DNA from: Telmatactis stephensoni
Lineage: Eukaryota > Cnidaria > Anthozoa > Actiniaria > Isophelliidae
DNA: 64,000 nucleotides
NCBI GenBank assembly: GCA_029948255.1
Contig: JALIZF010000983.1
Location: 1-64,000 of the forward strand
Direction: 5' to 3'
Both the position numbers and the translations under genes were made by a program. Within the stretch, counting starts at the first letter, position 1. Every line of letters begins with the position of its first letter. This document shows, in pieces, positions 22,476 to 32,643 of the stretch. Under the pieces are notes generated by a model. The model searched no databases and was not told the origin of the DNA. It worked only from the letters and a program-made list of their open reading frames with translations.

Positions 22476-22915
22476 TAGAAGTTGATGCATTTTCAAATGT
22501 AGAGACAGCTAAAGAAGGACGCGGCCGCACAACCTGGCAACCAGTTCGCAAAATGGACTGATTCAATATTGTTTTATTTTTTTTACATCTCACATTTCAA
22601 TAATAGCATTATATATGTATGTACAGATATTACTGTACCCGATTTTAGTTTCTAGTGAGATGGAAAGGAACGCGCCACCAACCATAAAAGTTAAACACGA
22701 CGCGAAAGCTTCAAAGGAGCCGAACTCCTGGCTTGGAGACCACCAAATTTTTGCAAAATACACAAAGGTATTGAATGTCAAAATACAGATACTAATTGGG
22801 TCCGACGGTAAGCTTAGTAGAATTCAAAGCGTGAGACAAAAGTAGTGTCTGAAACAAAAATGTTTGGGACGTTTCCTCCAATTACAAGCATTCAACTAAA
22901 GTAATAGGCTTCCAT

Positions 22916-22986
22916 TTTTATTCATTCATTCATTCATTCATTCATTCATTCATTCATTCATTCATTCATCCATCCATCCATCCATG
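22916..22986. repeat. ATTC/ATCC microsatellite
   Basis: About thirteen ATTC units are followed by ATCC units. A similar run lies at 24250-24310 and drifts into ATTT and TTTC repeats to about 24370. Confidence 0.95.
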
Positions 22987-23804
22987 GCACAGAATGCTAT
23001 TGTTTTCTTGGACATGTTCGTTACGGTTGAAAAACTCGGCATAAATTAAGAAGAAGTGAACCTGAGTTTACGGTTTATCATCTAAAACATGTCAGATACT
23101 TCAAAACCTTTCGTTAGAACTAAAGTAGAATTAAGATGTTTCTAAATAGCCAAAAGATATATGTACTTCAAATACTTTTGCGTTCGTGATTTGTCATCAA
23201 ACTTGTTGTTGTTACCTTACATCAACTGTCAAAAGCAAAATTCTTAGCAAAAGAAACTGTAAACTCGTTATTCTCTCAATTAACTGATTCCTTCTCAAGT
23301 ATTTTGAATATGTGTCTACATTAACTTTTATTTTTCACTATTAAAAGTAACATTAAAAGACGAATGAGTATTCATGTCCGTATCATCAAAACCGAGAAGG
23401 CGTCCATGGTTACGAGTAAACAAAGCGAGTTTCTCTTAGCAAAACTGATTTTTGTCAACTTCTTTCTAAGTTTAAAGCTTTTTTGAAGCGGAAAGATCGA
23501 GTTTGAATTCTTTTTGGCGTTAGAATTAGCTAAGTTTTCAAGTAGCTTGTTGTTGAAGCCGGGTGACACTTGCGAAGAAGCATATGTAAATGAGGTTTAC
23601 AACTCTTTAGACATGATCATATAAAACTCCATCCCGATCTCAGTTTTTATGACTTGACATTGTTTGAATTGAATACACGTTATGCCTAGACATTCTGCTA
23701 TCCTTTGACCGGCTTAGATTTGTAATGAAAAGTTTTCTAGTTAAGAAATAATCCAATTTACGTTTCGGTTACGGGCGAAGGTTGGAAGCTCAGATATTCA
23801 AGTT

Positions 23805-24085
23805 GAAAAAGAGACAAAATCTAAAATCGACAATCACATAGAAAAGGGTGCAAAATATTCTTTATAATACGAACTTTATTTTGCACCCTGTACATTTTTT
23901 TTTTAGGTTTTCACAGCGCGAGAATTTCATGATGAATATTAGCCCCCATACATTTTAGCCCTAAAATTTCACTTTTTGAAGTCAAAAAAGAGACAAGATA
24001 ATTTTATCGAATATTAATTCTTTAGGGTGTAAAAGTTTGATACACATTTCATCTTTATTTTGCACCCTGTACATTTTTAAAATTC
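23805..24085. repeat. Direct duplication of about 90 bases
   Basis: AAAAAGAGACAA, a GGGTGCAAAA-like block and CTTTATTTTGCACCCTGTAC occur at about 23809-23898 and again, diverged, at about 23987-24080. Non-coding; nothing else is recognised between 23060 and 24230. Confidence 0.65.
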
Positions 24086-24730
24086 GTTTTTAAATCGTCG
24101 AATTTTAGGTTTTTCCGAGCTAAATTGGAGCCTTTTCACTGCTTTTCTTTGTAATTTGCCTCATTAACTCCGCTACACCCGAGTGATCAGCGGTTTGAAG
24201 CTCGCGCCGAAACAATAGAAATGTCCGCCAATTCTGTGCCATGCATGATCCATTCATTCATTCATTCATTCATTCATTCATTCATTCATTCATTCATTCA
24301 TTTATTTATTTATTTATTTGCTTCTTTCTTTCTTTCTTTGTATGTTTCATTGTTTGTTTGTTTATTTATTTATGAATTCATTTACAGAGCTTTCACCTAA
24401 AAAATACATATAATAATTGAGTAAAAAAATAGAAAATAAAATTAAAATAAGCCTACAATGGTGAGGGGCACGCAACAGAGCTAGGCTTCAATTAAAGTGT
24501 GCCCTATTTTTCTATTTTGCATCAAATGTTATATGGTTCAAAATCTGTTATTCTGGCGGGAAAAATATGCAGTGGGAAAATACGAACTGGAAAAAAGACA
24601 AGTCAAGTTACGTTTGACTGGATGAAACCCTTTTATTTTTCTAAACAACTAGAAGTTGTATATTAAAAGATACGGGTCGTTTTAATAAAGAGAAAATAGT
24701 TGTAATTCCTCGGGAAAACAGATCAAATTA

Positions 24731-24905
24731 TTGGATTTACGAGTACTAAGCTGTACTACGACTTGCATTGGAGGGACGTTAAAGAACCCACACCACTATT
24801 CGGGAAGAGTAGGCCATGAAGGTTGCCGGTGTGTGTGGTCTGTCCTACTACACTACCGGACCCACAGTAATTGGCCAAAAGCTATTGTGGTGTCCCTGCC
24901 TTCAT
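24731..24905 (+). repeat. Dispersed repeat (retroposon-like fragment)
   Basis: The segment GGGACGTTAAAGAACCCACA ... GGTGTGTGTGGTCTGTCCTA matches, in reverse complement, the sequence at about 5865-5950. It is non-coding despite a short open reading. The class is uncertain. Confidence 0.5.
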
Positions 24906-24936
24906 TGGAATGGAAAGCTAATAATACAAATTATTA

Positions 24937-25085
24937 TAGAGTCGTTTTCGTATGAGTGGGAAACTTACCATACCGTATCGTAACTGTACCAGTATCATAG
25001 TTTCTATAAAAACATTCGAAATTCCTGCTGTAACCGTATCGTATCGTAACCGTACAGTGTTCCCACTAATACGAAAACCACTCTA
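24937..25085. mobile_element. MITE copy 2, TAGAGTGGTTTTCGTATGAG family
   Basis: Same ends and core as the element at 21905-22048, in the same orientation. It has a few substitutions and a short insertion (TATAAAAAC) in the core. Confidence 0.9.
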
Positions 25086-25908
25086 TACCCTTGTCGATAC
25101 GCGCACTCTGATTGGCTGAAAGTTGTGCTTTATAGAACAGAGCACAGTTCTGATGTCAGCAGCGCGAGCTCGACCGCGCGTGCGCACCTTTTGAATTTCT
25201 GGAGAAAATATATAATAAAACAAATACTAAGAACATCTTTTTTTTTATTAAGACAGCACTTAGAAAGTGCCGAGAGCACTCAAGAAGTGTAAAGAGCGCT
25301 CGCCTACGGCTCCTGCTCTCATTACACTTCTTTCGTGCTTTCATCACTTCCTGCGTGCTGTATTAATGAATGGAGCACGGAAAAAGCCGTTCTATTTGTT
25401 AAACAAAACTCAAAAGTTACGCACGCTTTGTGAAACGAGGACTGGCATAACCAGAGGACTGAGACTACGCGTACTCCCTTATAAAAACCTATACTGGAGG
25501 CGATTGCACGGTAAATATTCAGAGACCTTCAGTGTGCGCAAGTGGCTCGCTGAAACCAGTTCTTAAAATAGCCATACTTCACATCACGTGATGGTGTTTA
25601 CTGGTAAGAGCCTAATAAAAGCACGATTTTGCAGTTGTTCTTAAAACTTTCCAGGGCCAGAGATTCCTTTAAGTTCATATTTTACCAGTGCCTGGACTGA
25701 TACAATGGCGTGATTTAACAAACACGACGCGACTTGAAAACGACGCCGGGCGCGTTGTTAAATTTTGTTCGAAATTACTGAGGTTTTTAGGATATGATTG
25801 ATAAACAAGAAAAATTGGTTCTCTTGGAATCTCACTATCTTTGACAGCAAAGTTTTCTTAGTTCTGCTGTTGTTCACATTATCTAGCATCAAAACTATGT
25901 ACATTCTG

Positions 25909-25913
<5 letters not shown>

Positions 25914-25943
<30 letters not shown>

Positions 25944-25944
25944 T
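25914..25944. repeat. ATA trinucleotide microsatellite
   Basis: About ten ATA units followed by ACTTTATTAAAA, a pattern resembling the reverse strand of a retroposon tail. The flanking 25090-25910 shows only short GC-rich inverted fragments and no supported gene. Confidence 0.9.
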
Positions 25945-26100
25945 TTATTAAAACACCTTTGAAGAAAAATACGGTGATTTTAACAATTATAAAAAATACA
26001 TATAATAATAAATCTCTTATCGTCTATAGTCGTCTACTGATTAAGTTCAGTGTTCATGATCTGATTCTGATCACAAAAGATCAGAAAAAGGAAACATTGG

Positions 26101-27288
26101 GGTCGAGGGACCACAAAACATACTGCTTTCCCGAGAGAGTAAATAAGTGTTTTGTTATATACCAACTGTCAAAGAACAAAAAGCAAAACGTCGCTTCAAT
26201 GAATGTTGTTATTCAAGATTCACTCAAAACTTGTCAACAAACTGACCTTTTTTGCACAATGTTTTTCGGAGAATTGTTGCAGCTTGTTTGGAGGCATTCC
26301 TGGTTGATGATCAATCTCTTTCTCGGAATGAATTCTGTATATTCTTTGCAATAGTCTGACAAAAAAACACGAGTTTTGCCTCATGTCCGAATGAATGAAT
26401 TTGTAAACGCGCGCTGCCAAAAACGCGCCTTCAAAGCTCAATCATCTTCCGGTTTTGTTATTACCGGTCAACAACATATAGAGCGTTTTCACGTGACGTC
26501 ATTAACAAGCTAAAATCAAAATCGTATATCGAGAAAAGCTGGGTAGCTGATATTTTTACATGTCATTGAGGAAATTCTCTTCGGTGACCGAACTGCTGTC
26601 ACGCCATACTGTCACGCGTTTTCGAATGGCATAAAAATATAACAATTTGACGTCAGTGGATTGGTCAATGAATAATTTTATATAGTTTTTGAATATTTTC
26701 AGCAAAATAAATAGATTACCCCTGGTTATAATATCATTTCGACGCTCGGTCTTGTTCCACACCCAACATGGCAGCTCCATACATTCTTACCAAACATTGA
26801 AGATAGATAGATAGATAGATAGATAGATCGTTTATTCACACTTTGAGTATTTTAAATACATTTTCATTTTATAGATATACATATATAATTAGTACATATA
26901 CTAGTAAAGAAATTAAGTTTACAAAATAATAACTAGTGTCGGAGAACTGGAGTAACGTCAGTAAAATATTCATATCTTGGTAACGAGAAAACATTTTGAC
27001 TCTAACTTTTGCATACAAACATAGTTTTGGTTGTTCTTTCAGATACAGTTACTTTGATTTCGGTTAGAGCTCTAGAAAGGGCTAACAAAATTTGATCACG
27101 TAAATTCACGTCACGTGATCGGAAGTGAAAACACTCTATTGTTGTCCGTTGCCTAGGGAAACACCACGTGATACCCCCTCGCCCAATCAGAGCACGAGAA
27201 AAATGAACTTTGACAGTTGGTATATAACAGTTAACACTTATTTACTGGGACCGACTGGGAAATAGTATGTTTTGTGGTCCCGAGACCA
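26101..27288. mobile_element. Foldback element containing a nested MITE
   Basis: Outer arms 26101-26176 and 27208-27288 pair (GGGACCACAAAACATACTG with its complement; TATATACCAACTGTCAAAG with CTTTGACAGTTGGTATATA). Inside, a second element (26481-27135) begins GAGCGTTTTCACGTGACG, ends AAGTGAAAACACTC and is flanked by TA. A GATA microsatellite (26804-26828) lies within the inner element. Confidence 0.75.
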
Positions 27289-27620
27289 CTGATGTTTCCC
27301 GAGGCGAAGCCGAGATATTGAGATGATGAGTTTCTAGTATATCACAATTCCGGTAATCCAGTAATTCAGTTGGCATGAAGATATGGACGATAACTCCAAA
27401 AGCTCGACAGTTATCAAAATGTGATGATTTGAAGAAACAACTGGCTCTTTCTTGGTGTTGCAGGGCACCCGAGGCATGAAGACAATAAAACAATAGCCAA
27501 GAACAAAGAACTTTGAACGATACAAATACAATACTCTGCTATAAAATGGACCCTACAGTACAAACACTAAAAGCGTGCAGCACAAATGATAGTACTAAAT
27601 AGCGTTATATTATGTAAGGG

Positions 27621-27729
27621 TTAAAGAATGAACACGAGTGTTCCATGGGATATAGAGTCCCGAGCATTAGATAAAAGGCCACGTGGGAGGGACTCTATAT
27701 CCCATGGGACACGAGTGTTCATTCTTTAA
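27621..27729. mobile_element. Hairpin MITE (TTAAAGAATGAACACGAGTG ends)
   Basis: The arms TTAAAGAATGAACACGAGTG ... CCATGGGATATAGAGTCCC and the exact or near complement flank a spacer of about 20 bases (GAGCATTAGATAAAAGGCCA region). Both outer ends read TTAA. Non-coding. Confidence 0.85.
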
Positions 27730-28107
27730 CATGTCTTAGAATATGATCACACTCACGAGCGATTTACCCGCTTTTATTGTTAAATTGTCTAAAGGCTTAT
27801 TTGTTTTGCACTGCTTTCTTTTGTCCGATACATTTTTTTGCGTTTTCCAATCGAAGAGGCTCATTTATGTCATGCACATCAGACCGGCCGCCTGGAGGCC
27901 GCTTTGGCTACAGAACTCCACAGGCTTTTTTAGGGATAGAAATTGTCACAATATATGAGATGGATACTAAATCTAACCAGAGCGAAGAGCTAGATAACGA
28001 CAGCAAAAAGGTGCCTATTTTACGTGCTATCAAGCCTGAAAACACAAGTTCAAGGTTTCGAGTATCTAAAATTCCTCACAGTAAGTTTGAGTTTGTTATA
28101 ATTCATC

Positions 28108-28294
28108 TACCCTGGGTGCCAGGGGTTTATCGTCTCGTTCCGACGTCCAGGGGTTTATCGTCTCGTTCCGACGTTTATTACTTGATAGGAGAGTCACACG
28201 ACGAGAAATTTTCGCTTCTCGCGCCTCCGGCGCTCGCCAACTCTCTCTAAGCTCTATAAGGAAAGCGAATAATAAACCCCTGGAGCCCAGGGTA
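28108..28294. mobile_element. MITE, TACCCTGGG ends, copy 1
   Basis: The ends TACCCTGGGTGCCAGGGGTT and AACCCCTGGAGCCCAGGGTA are inverted. Near the left end a 28-base unit (CCAGGGGTTTATCGTCTCGT...) is tandemly doubled. The core matches the split copy at 28770-31023 in reverse orientation. Confidence 0.85.
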
Positions 28295-28396
28295 TAATTC
28301 ATCTTATAGTAAAGGAAAATTAAACCGCCAATGACGGACATAACTCGTGGACTGAGCTATATGTGCAGAGCAGAAGCCCATGAAGCATTGAGAGCT

Positions 28397-28420
28397 GAAT
28401 AACATTCATGAATGTTATTC
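28397..28420. repeat. Perfect 24-base palindrome
   Basis: GAATAACATTCA followed directly by its exact complement. It could be a small hairpin or a dimeric protein-binding site; nothing else supports a role. Confidence 0.6.
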
Positions 28421-29011
28421 CCCATTTAGGTTTTTTTTTTTTTTACTTTCATGAAGTGTCTTTAGTGTAATCCTTAGCCTTTAGTAGCATTTTCAAGCCA
28501 TAAATTTTTTTCTCAATGAATAACACGCATACTTTTATATGGAGCGTGATAAACTGGTTGCCTGTGTTGCATCAGACTCATTCTATAGCGTGACGGTGAA
28601 AGTCTGGTAAAAAAAACGTCAGAGAGCAAACTGGGACCGACTTATGGAATCAGTCTAATGTTTCCTGTATTGCGTGACTCATTGTGCGTTGCATCAGTGT
28701 GAAAGGTGCCGCATTGTCTACTCTATTCGACGCTTTAGATCAAATGAATGATAAATACAATTCCATCACTACCCTGGGCTCCAGGGGTTTATTATTCGCT
28801 TTCCTTATAGAGCTTAGAGAGAGTTGGCGAGCGCCGGAGGCGCGAGAAGCGAAAATAAACCCCTGGGCGCACAAGTTAACCGTTTGAAAGCGCCGAGCCA
28901 ATCAGAGCACTACCTTCAAGAATTTGAAGGTAACTCTGTGATTGGCTAAAACACTGAGGAGCGATTTGATTGGATGATTCGTTCAACCGGTTCTATTTTG
29001 CCACATCCGGC

Positions 29012-29018
29012 ATTGTAT

Positions 29019-29052
<34 letters not shown>

Positions 29053-29053
29053 T
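29012..29053. repeat. TAG trinucleotide tail of the - strand LINE
   Basis: About twelve TAG units followed by TTTATTTAATCC. Read on the - strand, this is a CTA-repeat tail just downstream of the reverse transcriptase ORF, typical of non-LTR retrotransposon 3' ends. A second simple run (AAAT then AATT units) lies at 29112-29189. Confidence 0.85.
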
Positions 29054-29285
29054 TATTTAATCCTTTTGGGAGTTTGAAGACTGAATTACAAGGATGTCAG
29101 CAATTAATACAATAAATAAATAAATAAATAAATAAATTAATTAATTAATTAATTAATTAATTAATTAATTAATTAATTAATTAATTAATAGATTGAAATA
29201 TATAAATATAATGCAATAACTATCATGTGATAACCTCTTGACAGCCAGCCCACAGAAAATTCAGGAAATGGACTGACCCCGACTG

Positions 29286-30614
29286 TCATCCATTCCCAAG
29301 AAAATCCTGCAAGCGGACTGTCAGGAAGTCACCAAAGCGTTTGGTATTAGGAATAACTTTAATAACTTTATTCTGACCCGATCTAAGGTTCTGGGTTACA
29401 TTATGGGAATACCTTAGCCCAGATAACAAGGGACCAAAAGGGGGGATACCCTGGATTTTACTTACAAATTCAATACATAAAGTGTCCCTTCTAGATTTAA
29501 GAGTAGGTAGCTTAGATTCTACGAGAGCTAGCTCATAACTTGTCCCCGGGTATATGATATGGAGAACTCTTCTTTGAACTGATTCAATAAGGTCAGAAAG
29601 GGACTGAGGGAGGGCAGACCAAACAGGGGCAGCATACTCTAAAATTGATCTTATTATAGAACAGTATACCTGGATTAAATCTAATGTGGAAAGGCCACAT
29701 TTCTTAAGAATCCTAATAGCATATAGCCTCTTGTTAGCTTTTTTAACTATATAGTTACAATGAACATCCCATGTGAGCTTGTTAGAGACATAAACTCCCA
29801 GTAACTTATAACTTTGGACTTGTTCTAGATCCACTGAACCAATCCTTAAGGGATTGGGATCACTAGGCTTATACTGAAGAAAATCTATTATCATATCCTT
29901 ACATTTCTTAGGGTTTAGCTTCATACCTCTAACCATGGCATAACTATGCATATCATTTACAATAAACTGTAAATATGAGGGGGAGCACCTAGGAATAAAT
30001 TCAACAACAGATGTGTCATCTACATACTTAATCCTATCATAATGATTACTAGCTAGATCATTAATTAGAATACAAAAAAGTAGAGGTGCTAATTTAGTAC
30101 CTTGGGGTATGCCACCATTGGGGGAAATTAGGGGGGATAAGGACCCATTAACCCTAACTCTTTGTGTTCTTTTTGTAAGGAAAGATGAAATCCATCTAAT
30201 GATAAAGGGATCAATATCCAAGTTATATAGATCAGATAATAGCACCTTATGGTTAACTAAGTCAAAGCCTTTTGAAAAATCAGAGAAAAAGATCCTAGCA
30301 TAGCAGTTACCCTTATCTAAGGTTTCATAAATAATATGTAACAAGAATACTAATGCATGAGAAGTTGACTTCCCTGCTAATGAAAACTGTTTCTGGTCAA
30401 GTTTATGAGACACAGATTTAATCAATGTTTGCAGTGTGAGATCCTCAAGAACTTTGGCAAGTGTAGATGTGAGAGAGATTGGACGAAGATCATCTTTAAT
30501 TGAAGTAGGAGGAGTAACTTTAGGGACTGGAACCACAATAGTTTCTTTCAGTTGGTCAGGGAAGCAACCTTCACGTATTGATGAGTTATATATATCTGCA
30601 ACAGGTGTAGACAA
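29286..30614 (-). CDS. Non-LTR retrotransposon reverse transcriptase (5'-truncated)
   Basis: One open reading of about 440 codons encodes a LINE-type reverse transcriptase. Visible motifs in order are LRPISLTSTLAKVLE (start of the palm), FSDFSKGFDLVNHKVLL, GGIPQGTKLAPLLF and YVDDTSVV with the catalytic aspartates, then FLQYKPSDPN and SYKLLGVYVSNKLTWDVH in the thumb. The C-terminus has the EYAAPVWSALPQSL and LPTLKSRRDTLC regions seen in CR1/L2/jockey-type elements. The apurinic endonuclease and any ORF1 are missing, because similarity stops near 30640 next to a doubled block (ACAATTCAGGAGCAAATTCT). The frame is unbroken, so the insertion is young, but this copy cannot be autonomous. Confidence 0.92.
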   Translation of the reverse strand: MSTPVADIYNSSIREGCFPDQLKETIVVPVPKVTPPTSIKDDLRPISLTSTLAKVLEDLTLQTLIKSVSHKLDQKQFSLAGKSTSHALVFLLHIIYETLDKGNCYARIFFSDFSKGFDLVNHKVLLSDLYNLDIDPFIIRWISSFLTKRTQRVRVNGSLSPLISPNGGIPQGTKLAPLLFCILINDLASNHYDRIKYVDDTSVVEFIPRCSPSYLQFIVNDMHSYAMVRGMKLNPKKCKDMIIDFLQYKPSDPNPLRIGSVDLEQVQSYKLLGVYVSNKLTWDVHCNYIVKKANKRLYAIRILKKCGLSTLDLIQVYCSIIRSILEYAAPVWSALPQSLSDLIESVQRRVLHIIYPGTSYELALVESKLPTLKSRRDTLCIEFVSKIQGIPPFGPLLSGLRYSHNVTQNLRSGQNKVIKVIPNTKRFGDFLTVRLQDFLGNG

Positions 30615-31023
30615 TTCAGGAGCAAATTCTTTCTTATAGACAATTCAGGAGCAAATTCTTTCTTATTACAAGCGTTACTAGTGTTGACGTTATGGCGAGT
30701 AAAAGACGCGTTTTAAAAATACTATATACATTTATGCCGGTTTATTGTTACTTTTTTCAAACTAATGTTTCTTATTTGAGCTGAGTTTGACTTTTTCTCT
30801 CACTTAAGCCCTTACAAAGTATACATTCTTCAATCTACTGTGTTTGCGTGACCTCACGGTGACCTAAAACCGGTTTGGCCATGTTTCCAAATAAGGCAAA
30901 TCGTTAGTAAACAGCATGGAAGTGAGATTTGTAACTGCCGCGGCCAGGGGTTTCTCGTCGTGTGACTCTCCTATCAAGTAATAAACGTCGGAACGAGACG
31001 ATAAACCCCTGGCACCCAGGGTA

Positions 31024-32643
31024 TTCCATCACATACAATCTCTCATTTATCAGTATTTATATTTGTTACAATATGCGTCTCAAAGTGTACAGTCAATCAA
31101 TTACACCAGATTTTAAACAAAGTCAGTTAGATCCACTGTGTTATTTTGGCCAAGTTACACAAGTTTTGCCTACAGCTACAATTAGCTGCCAGACTCGTCA
31201 AAGGTCACGGTGAATAAAATGAAACATGTTTTCATTTTGATCAAATAGTACAAACACAAACTAGCGGCTCGACTCACGGCCAGTTTCAGGCTGTTTCAGG
31301 CGGCAGTTTGTACTCAAAATGTTTTCGTTTGCTTTTTATTTTAACATTTACTCGCGTGCTGATAAAGTACAAACACTAAAAGCTTGGATGACTTTGATTT
31401 TGGACTTGCGACGATTTTTGTTGCTTGACAGCGACATATAAAATCCACCCAGAAAGGTTTTCACGTCCGAATATCGAACAGCTCAATGGAGATGCGATGA
31501 AAGTTATTCCAAGCAGAGTAGTACAATACAAAATGTGGCAAGGAATAAGAAATTAACTATCAGCATTTTCCCCTAACATCCGACACATCCAATCTTACCG
31601 AAGTATGAGCACGAGGTATTAAAGTCAAGGAATCTCTACTCAGCAGGCATGATCTTACTAATGAAAGAAGTTGTCGTGTCCATCATCTGACCATCTTGAA
31701 GGCTCCACGAAGTTACGAGTAGAATTTCAACACTCCAGACCTTGTTTACAGGAGACGTCTTTTTAATAGATCGTTCTATTCGCATACAATCCTGATGCAT
31801 CGTGATTTAAATAACACAGGAGTCCCGTAATAAAAAATAGTTACTTTCGGCCTGCCTTCATTCACGTCGAGCATGCGCAGTAACATAGTTTAAACAATTT
31901 GCAATCCACGAGTTATAAAGTATGCTTATTACTTGCCAGTTAATTTCATAGGGAAGATTTTCAGAATTTGCTCCGACAAATTTGACGCATGAACGTATAT
32001 CGATATTAAAATGTTATTTACAAGTATTTTAGTTGGTCATGGAACACATAAAAATTGCAAAATGATTATCAGCGCTTGGTATTTTGATGCTCTGTGTTTC
32101 GTAAAGTAACTAAAGATGTCAAATAGAAAATTCGTTGTATAAAGAAACTGTACTGTCAGTGAGTTTCTATAACTAATCAGTATTCTTTATATAAAGCATA
32201 CTAATGAACGCTTTAAACAAAAGAATTCAAAAGACTTCATTAGACTTCACAATTTCCCGGCTGTGCTTCAAAGCCCTCACCACTCCTCACCACTTGACAC
32301 ATTTAGTTAGTCTATGGAATATAAAGCACCAAAATACTAAGCGCTGATTGGGCGAGTGAGTGTGATCATTTTCTAAGTAATGTTAATTCCATTGTTGTCT
32401 ATTGTTCAATCAGTGCTGTTTAGTACCAACTACCAAGGAATGTACATAAATATATACAAAGCCAAATCTTTTAGAATTTCATGACTTTTGTTCATTTGTT
32501 AAATATCTTACGTGCAATCAAGGCTAAGCAACAAAGAACTCGAAACTAGATTGATTATCAATTCATGAAGTCGCAAAAACTTTGAATTGTTAATCATGTT
32601 CGACGTTCAGTAGCGGTGCTCTTGGCATGATGTAGTCACCATC
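31024..32643. other. 5' flank of the polycystin-1-like gene
   Basis: No coding exon is recognised. About 32340-32385 is an inverted match to about 27735-27775 (GAGTGTGATCAT with flanks), and a short inverted pair lies at about 31213-31345. The promoter must lie in the right part, but no clear element such as a TATA box can be assigned. Confidence 0.4.

Larger units (their letters stand above)
28770..31023. mobile_element. MITE, TACCCTGGG ends, copy 2, split by a 2.1 kb insert
   Basis: The left half (28770-28855) and right half (30951-31023) join to give the reverse complement of the copy at 28108-28294. The insert (28856-30950) begins TAAACCCCTGGGCGC and ends GCGGCCAGGGG next to TTT, imperfect inverted ends resembling the host's own inner sequence. 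The insert carries a LINE reverse transcriptase and simple repeats, so it is itself a composite. Confidence 0.75.
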
